Source: Pseudobutyrivibrio sp. OR37 (lineage in GTDB: Bacteria; Bacillota; Clostridia; Lachnospirales; Lachnospiraceae). Taken from it: a DNA stretch of 43,861 nucleotides. The stretch covers positions 1 to 43,861 of the forward strand of contig NZ_FOQF01000029.1 in assembly GCF_900113655.1 (NCBI RefSeq), written 5' to 3'. This document shows, piece after piece, positions 8,633-16,018 of this stretch. A program made the translations under genes and the position numbers. Within the stretch, counting starts at the first letter, position 1. Every line of letters begins with the position of its first letter. Under the pieces are notes generated by a model, which saw only the letters and a program-made list of their open reading frames with translations, searched no databases and had not been told where the DNA came from.

Positions 8633-9241
8633 TTAAAAGCAACAACATATATTGCACAACAGATTCAATAATAACATACTTACGCACCATCTGGTAACCC
8701 CTGAATAAGGTCTGGAGTAACCGTAGCCTGCGCCAGTGGTGTTGTACCAACTGCTTCCAAAGTCTATGCTTTGCTGAAACTGTCTATATCTAAAGTTGCT
8801 AGGCTCTAAAGCAATGGCACGAGAAATGTATTCTCTTGCATCGTTTAGATTACCAAGTCCCTGTGAAGCAACGGCAGCGAAGAAATACCACTGTCCGTTT
8901 CGTCCGCTATCAGGGATGGAATTAAGCACATTTAATGCCTGCCCAAACTGTCTTGCGTTGATATAATTAGCTGCGGCCTGCATCTCCATAGATGAATTAC
9001 CTGCTGTGGAATTGTAATTGTTGTAGCCAAATCCACTAGAATAGCTTCCGTTTTGGCGCTCATCCATGATTTGATTATATGCAGCCTGTATCTCTTTGAA
9101 TTTTTCTTCCGCCTGTGCCTTATTAGGATTGTTAATGTTGGCATCAGGATGATACTTGCGGCTAAGATTACGATATGCTTTTTTGATTTCCTCGTCAGAG
9201 GCGCCTCTATTAACGCCTAAGACACTATAAGGATCAATCAT
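8633..9241 (-). CDS. J-domain protein with TPR-like repeats
   Basis: The first 65 residues are a J-domain ([20 protein letters not shown], with HPD in KYHPDAN), predicted to recruit and stimulate a DnaK-type chaperone. A Gly/Ser/Asn/Tyr-rich linker follows, then two TPR-like helical hairpins at about 85-160 ([40 protein letters not shown]), and a hydrophobic cysteine-rich end ([13 protein letters not shown]) that could be a membrane anchor or lipidation site. Its ATG overlaps the stop of the DUF5685 gene in TAATG, so translation is probably coupled. It is the last gene of a three-gene minus-strand operon. The 202-residue length and architecture differ from the other J-domain protein in the window. 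Confidence 0.82.
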   Translation of the reverse strand: MIDPYSVLGVNRGASDEEIKKAYRNLSRKYHPDANINNPNKAQAEEKFKEIQAAYNQIMDERQNGSYSSGFGYNNYNSTAGNSSMEMQAAANYINARQFGQALNVLNSIPDSGRNGQWYFFAAVASQGLGNLNDAREYISRAIALEPSNFRYRQFQQSIDFGSSWYNTTGAGYGYSRPYSGVTRWCVSMLLLNLLCNICCCF

Positions 9242-10092
9242 TAAGGCTTCTCCTTTGGAGTGTTTTTCTTCTCTTTAATCTGCAGATATTCATATTTAGT
9301 CCATACACCAGAATAAATGATGTTTCTTAAAATATCTACATTTTCAACTATAGGCAATCGCTCAAAGCCTTTGGCACATTCTGCCATGAGAGATGTAAGA
9401 TTAATTCTTACAAATGTCTCATATTCCTTTGGCGACTCATTTTTCATATATAGAAGAGGATTGTAGCTACCACGCTTTTCATCCTTCTTTAAATCTTCAT
9501 AAGCATCCAAAATGTAAATGAATTTACCCATGTGAAAGCCCATGCAATGGAGAGTCTTTCCCCAATTATCGTCCTTCCAGTTCATGAGAGTGCCAAGCAT
9601 CTCTCCAGTGTAGCTGGAAATTATATCGATGTTGCTTTCGTTTGCAGCCTCTGCCAGGGAAAGATTTTTAATATATTCTTCGATGGCAGCCACCTGTCTA
9701 GGGTATCTGTCTTTTATAAGAACATACTCCTTTTTCAGGCTATCTGCGGCAATTTTTGCAAGCCTTGAGTTGTCATCAATGTAATTGTCCATCAGACTGT
9801 AATATGACAGGATGATATCCATGTCAGCGGCGTATTTAATGGCTTCACTTTCAAAAAATGGCTTTTTCTTGAAAGGATGAATGACACACCAGTGATTGTC
9901 CTGTGACAAATCAGGCTCGTAAAGACTTTGCAGTAAAATAGCCAAAAAGCACAAATCATAATTAAGAAGCATCTGCCCCTTAAAGCCTGCAGTCTTTCCA
10001 AGTGAATGACATAATCCACAGTAAAATTGTCTGTATTTATTTTTGTCTTCTTCTGATAGCTGTTTTAAATCAGCGTTAATGTATCCAAACAA
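9241..10092 (-). CDS. DUF5685 family protein
   Basis: A 283-residue cytoplasmic protein starting [20 protein letters not shown], with [10 protein letters not shown] at about residues 29-38. This N-terminal pattern, with a conserved CxxC, is characteristic of DUF5685 (function unknown, common in Clostridia). The rest is largely helical; [20 protein letters not shown] is another conserved stretch, and its charged residues recall the helical fold of isoprenoid synthases, but I do not claim that activity. It is the middle gene of the operon, two bases after the zinc-ribbon gene and overlapping the J-domain gene by one base. Tight coupling to a J-domain protein suggests they act together. Confidence 0.82.
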   Translation of the reverse strand: MFGYINADLKQLSEEDKNKYRQFYCGLCHSLGKTAGFKGQMLLNYDLCFLAILLQSLYEPDLSQDNHWCVIHPFKKKPFFESEAIKYAADMDIILSYYSLMDNYIDDNSRLAKIAADSLKKEYVLIKDRYPRQVAAIEEYIKNLSLAEAANESNIDIISSYTGEMLGTLMNWKDDNWGKTLHCMGFHMGKFIYILDAYEDLKKDEKRGSYNPLLYMKNESPKEYETFVRINLTSLMAECAKGFERLPIVENVDILRNIIYSGVWTKYEYLQIKEKKNTPKEKP

Positions 10093-10094
10093 GA

Positions 10095-10532
10095 TTACAC
10101 CTTTTTAATAAATACTGTATGACATTTACTACATGTTACCTGAATCTTACCACGTCCCTTTGGGGCGCGAAGCTTCTGTTTGCAGCTAGGGCATTTGAAG
10201 ATTGCGTATACCTTGCGCTGATTATAATCAGCCTTGGCCTTGTTAAAAAACGCCATAAGCTTTGCAGATAAAACAGAAAGCTTTCTTCGAATACCTGCGG
10301 TCTTTTCTAAGAATTTAGCGTTTTCATAGTAGCGCTTTTGATAGTTCTTAGAAAGCATACGCCAGAAGCTGTATAGGAGACAAGCCATGGCAAGCAGATA
10401 ACAAATATTTGAATGTGTAATCATAGTGAGAAGCATCAGGATAAGTGCTAACCAGGTAACAGCTCTGCCTAAGGCATCCACACCTGTGCGTCCACTAAAA
10501 AATTTTGCCATGCGATATCTGAAATCGTTCAT
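10095..10532 (-). CDS. zinc-ribbon membrane protein, first gene of the J-domain operon
   Basis: A 145-residue protein with one or two hydrophobic segments at about 24-62, a basic helical region, and a C-terminal zinc ribbon made of CPSC (about 114-117) and CSKC (about 133-136). The ribbon would face the cytoplasm if the basic region follows the positive-inside rule. I do not recognise a named family. The start is supported by CAGGAGG eight bases upstream. A plausible minus-strand promoter has TTGACG (complement of 10589-10594) and TATAAA (complement of 10568-10573) with a short 15-base spacer. Together with the DUF5685 and J-domain genes it forms a compact operon. Confidence 0.7.
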   Translation of the reverse strand: MNDFRYRMAKFFSGRTGVDALGRAVTWLALILMLLTMITHSNICYLLAMACLLYSFWRMLSKNYQKRYYENAKFLEKTAGIRRKLSVLSAKLMAFFNKAKADYNQRKVYAIFKCPSCKQKLRAPKGRGKIQVTCSKCHTVFIKKV

Positions 10533-10634
10533 ACCGGCCTCCTGTTAGGTAAAAACTCTAGTTGCACTTTATACGGAAATTAGCTCATCGTCAACACTTT
10601 GAAGGGTTATTTTAGAAAAGTTTAAGAATTGATT

Positions 10635-10679
10635 TATAATGCTTGAAAAAAGTCTATAGTTAGTGTAAACTAACTATAG
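10635..10679 (+). promoter_or_regulatory. -10 element and palindromic operator upstream of the DtxR-type regulator
   Basis: TATAAT lies at 10635-10640. Fourteen bases downstream begins a perfect inverted repeat with ten-base arms, CTATAGTTAG (10654-10663) and CTAACTATAG (10670-10679), separated by TGTAAA. The size and the TTAG/CTAA half-sites resemble boxes bound by DtxR/MntR regulators. Its position over the expected transcription start suits autorepression by the regulator encoded next. Confidence 0.7.
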
Positions 10680-10781
10680 TTTATACAGTTGCACAGGAGT
10701 AAGAAGTGTGATAACCTATACATTGTAAGTGGGTTGTGTGCAATTGAAATAATTGATCCATTTATACAGGAGGAAAACATT

Positions 10782-11159
10782 TTGAGAACTTTTGTTAATG
10801 AGTCAGCAGAAAATTATTTAGAGACTATTCTAGTTCTTAGCAAGAAATTGCCAGTTGTTAGATCTGTTGATGTTGCCAACGAACTAAATTTTAAAAAGTC
10901 ATCTGTTAGTATAGCAATGAAGAATCTTAGAGAAAAGAATCAAATCACAGTTACAGATGCAGGATACATATATCTTACAGAAGAGGGTAAGGAAATCGCA
11001 GAGATGATTCTTGAAAGACACGAGTTTTTTACAGACATTCTTGTGAAGCTTGGTGTTGATGAGGAAATCGCTGCTGAAGATGCTTGTAGAATTGAGCACG
11101 TAATCAGCAAGGAAAGCTTTAAGGCCTTAAGAGATTACGTTGAAAGAGTATCAAAGTAA
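10782..11159 (+). CDS. DtxR/MntR-family metal-dependent transcriptional regulator (short form)
   Basis: A metal-activated repressor controlling iron or manganese homeostasis. Residues 1-60 are a winged helix (SVDVANELNFKKSSVSIAMK is the helix-turn-helix) and 61-125 the dimerisation domain; the C-terminal SH3/FeoA domain of longer members is absent. Counting from the TTG start, Cys102, Glu105 and His106 (ACRIEHVIS) fall exactly where DtxR has C102, E105 and H106, whereas manganese-type MntR has Glu at the cysteine position. This argues for iron. TTG at 10782 is chosen because CAGGAGG lies just before it; an upstream in-frame ATG at 10689 has no such site and would add 31 residues unlike the family. 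A palindromic operator lies upstream and a terminator follows. Confidence 0.85.
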   Translation: MRTFVNESAENYLETILVLSKKLPVVRSVDVANELNFKKSSVSIAMKNLREKNQITVTDAGYIYLTEEGKEIAEMILERHEFFTDILVKLGVDEEIAAEDACRIEHVISKESFKALRDYVERVSK

Positions 11160-11177
11160 ATTAGCGTTGAAACTATT

Positions 11178-11202
11178 CCAGCCCTGTATGGGGCTGGTTT
11201 TT
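11178..11202 (+). terminator. terminator between the DtxR-type and Fur-like genes
   Basis: CCAGCCC (11178-11184) pairs with GGGCTGG (11191-11197), followed by five T. It lies only 28 bases before the Fur-like ATG, so that gene depends on read-through or on a promoter inside the upstream gene. Confidence 0.75.
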
Positions 11203-11229
11203 CATGTTATGGAACGAGAGGTAAAAGTG

Positions 11230-11694
11230 ATGGATGTTATGGAAACCGAACAGAGAGATATAATTATTCAGCAGCTTCGTGAATCAGGCTGTCGTATTAC
11301 TAAACAGCGTCTTACCATTTTGGATATCATTTTAAATAGCGATCCATCATGTGTTAAAGAGATTTACCGCGAGGCTGTAAAGATTGATAAAAATATAGGA
11401 AGCGCCACCGTTTACAGAATGGTTAATACATTAGAAGAAATTGGCGTAATCAATCGCAAAAACATGTATCAGGTAGACTGCACCAACTGTGCAAATCTTT
11501 GTGAGGATGCAGATTGCGACGAAAGCTGTCCTGGTGGTAGCTGCGCAGCCTGCGAGACCAATGTGGTAGTCACACTGGATGACGACACAAAGCTTGTTAT
11601 TGGCCGAAACGAGCTCACCAAGCTTTTGGAGGCAGGATTACATGCCACAGGCCGTGTAGAATCAGGCAAGAAGATTGCCAGATTGGCTATGTAG
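11230..11694 (+). CDS. Fur-family regulator with a cysteine-rich sensor half
   Basis: The N-terminal part (residues 10-80) is a standard Fur winged helix: SGCRITKQRLTILDIILNS and the recognition region IGSATVYRMVNTLEEIGVI. The second half is odd: the His-rich HxHHD-type metal site and spaced CxxC pairs of ordinary Fur, PerR or Zur are missing. Instead seven cysteines are packed at 84, 87, 91, 96, 100, 105 and 108, followed by a short beta region. This suggests zinc, another thiophilic metal or redox sensing through thiolates. The start at 11230 (MDVMETE) follows GAGAGG; an earlier in-frame start at 11140 would run through a terminator hairpin. 155 residues. Adjacent to a DtxR-type gene, hinting at a metal-response locus. 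Confidence 0.8.
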   Translation: MDVMETEQRDIIIQQLRESGCRITKQRLTILDIILNSDPSCVKEIYREAVKIDKNIGSATVYRMVNTLEEIGVINRKNMYQVDCTNCANLCEDADCDESCPGGSCAACETNVVVTLDDDTKLVIGRNELTKLLEAGLHATGRVESGKKIARLAM

Positions 11695-11730
11695 GATATT
11701 GAATAAATTTATGTTCTGATGTATCATAAA

Positions 11731-11765
11731 AGGGTTGCTAGTAGGTACTGGCAGCCCTAGTTTTG
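11731..11765 (+). terminator. terminator of the Fur-like gene
   Basis: AGGGTTGC (11731-11738) pairs with GCAGCCCT (11751-11758) with one G-T, followed by AGTTTTG. aspS starts 23 bases later, so its promoter must lie upstream or overlap this region. Confidence 0.65.
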
Positions 11766-11787
11766 TATTAAGAAGAGGAGATATAAA

Positions 11788-13554
11788 ATGACTCAGTCAC
11801 GTACACACAACTGTAACGAGCTCCGTCTTGCAGATGCAGGTAAGGAAGTTACGTTAGTTGGATGGTTTGAAAACATCAGAAAAGTGTCAAAGAATCTTGG
11901 ATTCGTTATCCTTCGTGATTTTTATGGCACTACACAGATAGTCGTAGAGACAGAAGAAATGATGGCTGTCATTGATTCTGTAAATAAGGAATCTACAATT
12001 TCAGTTACTGGTACAGTTCGCGAGCGTTCATCTAAGAACACAGAGCTTCCTACTGGTGAAATCGAAGTAGTTCCTACATCAATCGAAATACTTGGAAAGT
12101 GTACTCACAACGAGCTTCCATTTGAAATCAATCGTTCAAAAGAAGCAGATGAGAATACACGTTTAAAATATCGTTATCTTGACCTTCGTAATCCAGAGGT
12201 TAAGAGCAAAATCGTTCTTAGAAGCAAAATCGTTGCAGAGTTAAGAGCAGCTATGATTGCACATGATTTCATGGAAATCACAACACCAATCCTTACATGC
12301 TCTTCACCAGAGGGTGCACGTGATTACCTTGTACCAGCTCGTAATCATCCTGGTAAGTTCTATGCACTTCCACAGGCACCACAGCAGTTCAAGCAGATCC
12401 TTATGGCATCAGGTTTTGATAGATATTTCCAGATTGCACCTTGCTTCCGTGATGAGGATGCACGTGCTGATCGTTCTCCAGGAGAGTTCTACCAGCTTGA
12501 TATGGAGATGGCATTTGCTTCACAGGAAGATGTCTTCGCGGTAGTAGAAGATGTACTTCCACCAATCTTTGCTAAGTACGGCGTATATAAAACAGCTTCA
12601 ACAGCTCCATTCGTACGCATTCCATACCTTGAGTCTATGGATAAATATGGTTCAGACAAGCCAGATCTTCGTATCGACCTTGTACTTCAGGATGCTACAG
12701 ATGTTATGGCTGATTGCGGCTTTGGTCCATTCGAGGGCAATGTAGTTAAGGCTATCGTTGTTGATAATCTTACAGCTACACGTAAGCAGATTGATGCTAT
12801 GATCGCTGAAGTAGAAGTTGCTACAGCTCAGAAGACATACTGGTTCAAGCTTGACGAAAACGGAGAGCTTGTTGGTGGTATCGCTAAGTTCCTTCAAGAG
12901 CGAAAAGCTGCTGTTATCGAAAAGCTTGGTCTTAAGCCTGGCGATTTCGTTGGTCTTGCTGCAGGTCCACTTCTTGTTGCTCAAAAGACAGCTGGTGTAT
13001 TCAGAAAGCTTCTTGGTGCAGCAGCAGAAGGTCACATGAAGAAGGACACATACGAGTTCTGTTGGATCGTTGATTTCCCAATGTACGAAATCGGCGAGGA
13101 GTCAGGAGAGCTTGAGTTCTGCCACAACCCATTCTCAATGCCACAGGGCGGTAAGGAAGCACTTCAGACTAAAGAGCCACTTGATATCCTTGCATACCAG
13201 TACGATTTAGTATGTAACGGTGTAGAGCTTTCATCAGGTGCTATTCGTAACCACGATCCTGAAATCATGATCGAAGCATTCAAGCTTGTAGGTCTTGGTG
13301 AGGATGATGTTAAGGCTAAATTCCCAGCTATGTACAATGCATTCACTTATGGTGCACCACCACACGGCGGTATCGCTCCTGGTGTAGACCGTATGATTAT
13401 GCTTATCGCTGGCGAGGAATCAATCCGTGAGATTATTCCATTCCCAATGAATAAGAACGCACAGGATATTATGATGGATGCACCTGCTACTGTAGATCAG
13501 AAGCAGCTTGACGATGTTCACATCGCTATCGTAATGCCAGAAGAAGATAAATAA
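11788..13554 (+). CDS. aspS: aspartyl-tRNA synthetase
   Basis: Charges tRNA-Asp with aspartate in the cytoplasm. The 588 residues match the long bacterial type. The N-terminal OB-fold anticodon-binding domain (about 1-110) includes VTLVGWFENIRKVSKNLGFV. The class II catalytic core has the motif 2 loop FRDEDARADRSPGEFYQLDM, the QAPQQFKQILMASGFDRYFQ segment, the GAD insertion domain characteristic of bacterial enzymes in the middle, and motif 3 GIAPGVDRMIMLIAGEESIR near the end. GAGGAG precedes the ATG by about eight bases. It is monocistronic: a terminator hairpin lies just upstream and a compound one just downstream. Whether it is discriminating or also charges Asn cannot be settled without knowing if gatCAB is present. 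Confidence 0.97.
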   Translation: MTQSRTHNCNELRLADAGKEVTLVGWFENIRKVSKNLGFVILRDFYGTTQIVVETEEMMAVIDSVNKESTISVTGTVRERSSKNTELPTGEIEVVPTSIEILGKCTHNELPFEINRSKEADENTRLKYRYLDLRNPEVKSKIVLRSKIVAELRAAMIAHDFMEITTPILTCSSPEGARDYLVPARNHPGKFYALPQAPQQFKQILMASGFDRYFQIAPCFRDEDARADRSPGEFYQLDMEMAFASQEDVFAVVEDVLPPIFAKYGVYKTASTAPFVRIPYLESMDKYGSDKPDLRIDLVLQDATDVMADCGFGPFEGNVVKAIVVDNLTATRKQIDAMIAEVEVATAQKTYWFKLDENGELVGGIAKFLQERKAAVIEKLGLKPGDFVGLAAGPLLVAQKTAGVFRKLLGAAAEGHMKKDTYEFCWIVDFPMYEIGEESGELEFCHNPFSMPQGGKEALQTKEPLDILAYQYDLVCNGVELSSGAIRNHDPEIMIEAFKLVGLGEDDVKAKFPAMYNAFTYGAPPHGGIAPGVDRMIMLIAGEESIREIIPFPMNKNAQDIMMDAPATVDQKQLDDVHIAIVMPEEDK

Positions 13555-13566
13555 TATTAATATAAT

Positions 13567-13662
13567 AAGAGCCTAGTTATGTTATCAAGCTCTAGTATTG
13601 CTCAGTGAAGAAACTTATCACCAGAGCAATACAAGTACTTGAAAGCTACTAGGCTCTTTTTT
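13567..13662 (+). terminator. compound long-stem terminator after aspS
   Basis: AAGAGCCTAGT (13567-13577) pairs with ACTAGGCTCTT (13648-13658), followed by TTTT. A second perfect stem, GTATTGCTC (13595-13603) with GAGCAATAC (13624-13632), is nested inside. The outer stem with its T-run works as a terminator; the roughly 95-base extent is long for one. Confidence 0.75.
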
Positions 13663-13730
13663 ACTTACATATTATAATTTTTAGAAGAACCAATACCAAA
13701 ACAAGTAATCCAGGGCTTTTCGTCTATGTG

Positions 13731-13961
13731 GCCTGCGATAAAAATTGGAAGATATTGGCTGAATTTTATCATAAGAAGTCTGGGAAGCCGCAAGTTACCG
13801 TTGGCTTGCGATAAAAATTGGAAGATATTGGCTGAATTTTATCGCAAGAAGTCTGGGAAGCCGCAAGTCACTGTTGGCTTGTGATAAAAATTGGAAGATA
13901 TTGGCTGAATTTTATCGCAAGAAGTCTGGGAAGCCGCAAGCTACCGTTGGCCTGCGATAAA
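13731..13961. repeat. three tandem 73-bp repeats plus a partial fourth
   Basis: Near-identical 73-bp copies occupy 13731-13803, 13804-13876 and 13877-13949, with a 12-base start of a fourth. Each has one long hairpin, arms CTTGCGATAAAA and TTTTATCGCAAG in the second copy around GGAAGATATTGGC. A second potential stem, AAGCC/GGCTT, spans the copy boundary. Differences cluster in the stem ends. No coding frame runs through. It fills the aspS to tRNA-Glu gap. Confidence 0.8.
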
Positions 13962-13985
13962 TGAGGTGGAGTTGAGGCAAGATTA

Positions 13986-14022
13986 TAAAAAATAAAAAAA
14001 AGCACTCGAATCATCGAGTGCT
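13986..14022 (-). terminator. terminator of tRNA-Glu
   Basis: AGCACTCGA (14001-14009) pairs with TCGAGTGCT (14014-14022); the A-rich run at 13988-14000 reads as U on the minus strand, directly after the tRNA 3' end. Confidence 0.85.
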
Positions 14023-14027
14023 TTTAG

Positions 14028-14099
14028 CAGTTCCTAGCGGAATCGAACCGCTGTTTTCGCCGTGAGAGGGCGACGTCTTAACCGCTTGACCAAGGAACC
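14028..14099 (-). tRNA. tRNA-Glu (anticodon CUC)
   Basis: Cloverleaf read on the minus strand: acceptor GGTTCCT with AGGAACT (first pair G-U), anticodon arm TCGCC / loop CTCTCAC / GGCGA giving anticodon CTC, and T-arm with GGTTCGATTCC. CCA is not encoded. A TTGACA / 17 bases / TAATAT promoter and a terminator flank it, so it is a single-gene unit. Confidence 0.88.
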
Positions 14100-14142
14100 A
14101 TGTTCGCTGTTTTCTTTTGTGTTTGCCTCAGCAACGAAGATA

Positions 14143-14171
14143 ATATTACAGTATAAAACACATTATGTCAA
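14143..14171 (-). promoter_or_regulatory. promoter of tRNA-Glu
   Basis: On the minus strand, TTGACA (complement of 14166-14171), a 17-base spacer, and TAATAT (complement of 14143-14148), about 44 bases before the tRNA 5' end. Confidence 0.8.
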
Positions 14172-14275
14172 CAACTTTTTTACATTTTTTTTCAATAGTT
14201 ACTTTTGGGCAAATATATGATAAAATCTTACTTGCTTTTAAGAGAATAAATACTAATTATTAGGAGGAAAATAAA

Positions 14276-14542
14276 ATGTTACCAGAGCAGTCAATTGAAT
14301 TTAGATATGACACACAGCTTCTTATTGAAGGAGAGGATCTTGATGAGGATGCAATCAACGATTACATCACAGAGAACTTTGTAGGTGATAGCCTTCTTGC
14401 AGTAGGTGATGAGGAGCTTATCAAGATTCACTATCATACAAACGAGCCATGGAAGGTACTTGAGTATTGCCGTACACTTGGCGAAATCTACGATATCGTA
14501 GTAGAAGATATGGATAGACAGGCTAGAGGTCTTCAGGGCTAG
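14276..14542 (+). CDS. stand-alone FakA/YloV-like domain protein
   Basis: An 88-residue protein resembling one segment of the fatty-acid kinase FakA (DAK2-domain YloV family). GDSLLAVGDEELIKIHYHTN followed by EPWKVLEYCRTLGEIYDIVV matches the FakA stretch with the GDSLVVVGDDDLIKVHVHTN-type motif. In FakA this module lies between the DhaL-like kinase domain and the C-terminal DegV-like part. No kinase domain or FakB gene is beside it, so it cannot be a kinase; it may be a regulatory or binding module, or help another FakA. AGGAGG lies eight bases before the ATG. The guanine deaminase gene follows after 27 bases with no terminator, so they may be co-transcribed. Confidence 0.72.
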   Translation: MLPEQSIEFRYDTQLLIEGEDLDEDAINDYITENFVGDSLLAVGDEELIKIHYHTNEPWKVLEYCRTLGEIYDIVVEDMDRQARGLQG

Positions 14543-14569
14543 CAGTTATTTTTTACAATTAGGAGTTTT

Positions 14570-15862
14570 ATGAATAAAGATAGTTTTGTCCTTCGCGGAG
14601 GCATTGCCTTTTCGGAGGGAAGTAAAAGTATAGTTACATATAGCAATGGCTATGTGGTTTGTGTGGACGGCATCTGTAAGGGTGCCTTTTCCAAACTTCC
14701 AGACCAGTACAAGGATTTACCAGTATATGATTATGGCGATAAGCTAATCATTCCAGGAATGACTGATTTGCATGTTCATGCGCCTCAGTATACCTTCCGT
14801 GGAATCGGTATGGATGAGGAGCTTTTGGAGTGGCTTAGCAAATACACATTCCCAGAGGAAGCAAAGTATGCGGATTTGGCATACGCCCGTAAGGCCTATG
14901 AATATTTCTCAGAGGATTTACGCCGTTGCTTTACCACACGTGCAGTTGTATTTGCCACACTTCACAATGAAGCTACCATAGAGCTTATGGATCAGCTTGA
15001 AAAGACAGGCATGATTACCTACGTTGGTAAGGTAAACATGGATAGAAATGGTGGCGTCGGACTTGAAGAGGAAGATGCAGCTGCATCTCTTAAGGCTACC
15101 GTAGAATGGTTAGAAGCTATTAAGGGCAGATATAAAAACACCATGCCAATCCTTACACCTAGGTTCATTCCATCATGCTCAGATGATTTGATGAAGGGAC
15201 TTGGCGAAATGTCAGCTGAAAGAGGTCTTAGAATTCAGTCACATCTTTCAGAAAATAAGTCCGAGGTTGCCTGGGTAAAGGAGCTTGTTCCTGAATCTAC
15301 CAGCTATGCAAATGCATACGAAATTTTCGATACAATGGGCTCAGCCGAGCTTCCTACAATAATGGCACATTGTGTATATTCTGATGAGGAAGAAATGAGA
15401 ATCCTCAAGGAGCATGGAGCATATATTGCTCACTGCGCAGATTCAAATATGAACCTTACATCAGGTATCGCACCAATACGTAAGTTTATGGATGCCGGAA
15501 TCAACATTGGTCTTGGTACTGATGTGGCGGCAGGTTCATCTATGAACATGATTAAGACAATGCTTATTTCTCTTCAGGCGTCAAAGATGTACTACCGTTT
15601 AGTAGATACTAATGTAAAGCCATTATCCTTTGAGGAAATGTTCTATCTGGCTACAATGGGTGGAGGAAGCTACTTTGGCAAGGTTGGAACATTCAAGGAT
15701 GGATACGATTTCGACGCCGTTGTAATAGATGATAGCAAGATGTTTTCAATGCGAGATATGTCTATTAGAGAAAGAATCGAGCGTATGGTCTATAACGATG
15801 CTGATGCTATTATTACCGATAAATACGTACGCGGTAACAATATATATTCAAATGTAAAATAG
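14570..15862 (+). CDS. guaD: guanine deaminase (amidohydrolase family)
   Basis: Cytoplasmic zinc enzyme that converts guanine to xanthine in purine salvage. The 430 residues fit the family. The amidohydrolase metal site is complete: DLHVHAP (HxH) near residue 68, QSHLSEN near 224, MAHCVYSD near 265, and GLGTDVAAG near 318 with the catalytic Asp. TPRFIPSCSDDL before the first distal His is typical of guanine deaminase rather than chlorohydrolases or cytosine deaminase. Preceded by AGGAG about seven bases before ATG, and closed by a terminator immediately after the stop. Its association with the small FakA-like gene has no obvious metabolic link. Confidence 0.88.
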   Translation: MNKDSFVLRGGIAFSEGSKSIVTYSNGYVVCVDGICKGAFSKLPDQYKDLPVYDYGDKLIIPGMTDLHVHAPQYTFRGIGMDEELLEWLSKYTFPEEAKYADLAYARKAYEYFSEDLRRCFTTRAVVFATLHNEATIELMDQLEKTGMITYVGKVNMDRNGGVGLEEEDAAASLKATVEWLEAIKGRYKNTMPILTPRFIPSCSDDLMKGLGEMSAERGLRIQSHLSENKSEVAWVKELVPESTSYANAYEIFDTMGSAELPTIMAHCVYSDEEEMRILKEHGAYIAHCADSNMNLTSGIAPIRKFMDAGINIGLGTDVAAGSSMNMIKTMLISLQASKMYYRLVDTNVKPLSFEEMFYLATMGGGSYFGKVGTFKDGYDFDAVVIDDSKMFSMRDMSIRERIERMVYNDADAIITDKYVRGNNIYSNVK

Positions 15863-15868
15863 TCTAGA

Positions 15869-15897
15869 GAGTAGTCATTTTTGGCTACTCTTTTTTT
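15869..15897 (+). terminator. terminator of the guanine deaminase gene
   Basis: GAGTAG (15869-15874) pairs with CTACTC (15885-15890), then seven T. Confidence 0.85.
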
Positions 15898-16018
15898 GTA
15901 CGCAAATTTCGATACGGGTGAGGATTTGTACACATTTATTTAACATTTGTCACACAATTATTTCCGAAAAAAATAGTAAAATTTACGCTGAGGGGTGTGA
16001 AAAGTAAAGGAGGCAAAT

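Noticed and set aside
13567-13662. Riboswitch or T-box associated with aspS
   Set aside because: It lies downstream of aspS, lacks T-box elements, and works as a long terminator.
13731-13961. CRISPR array
   Set aside because: The copies are directly adjacent 73-bp units with no unique spacers between them.
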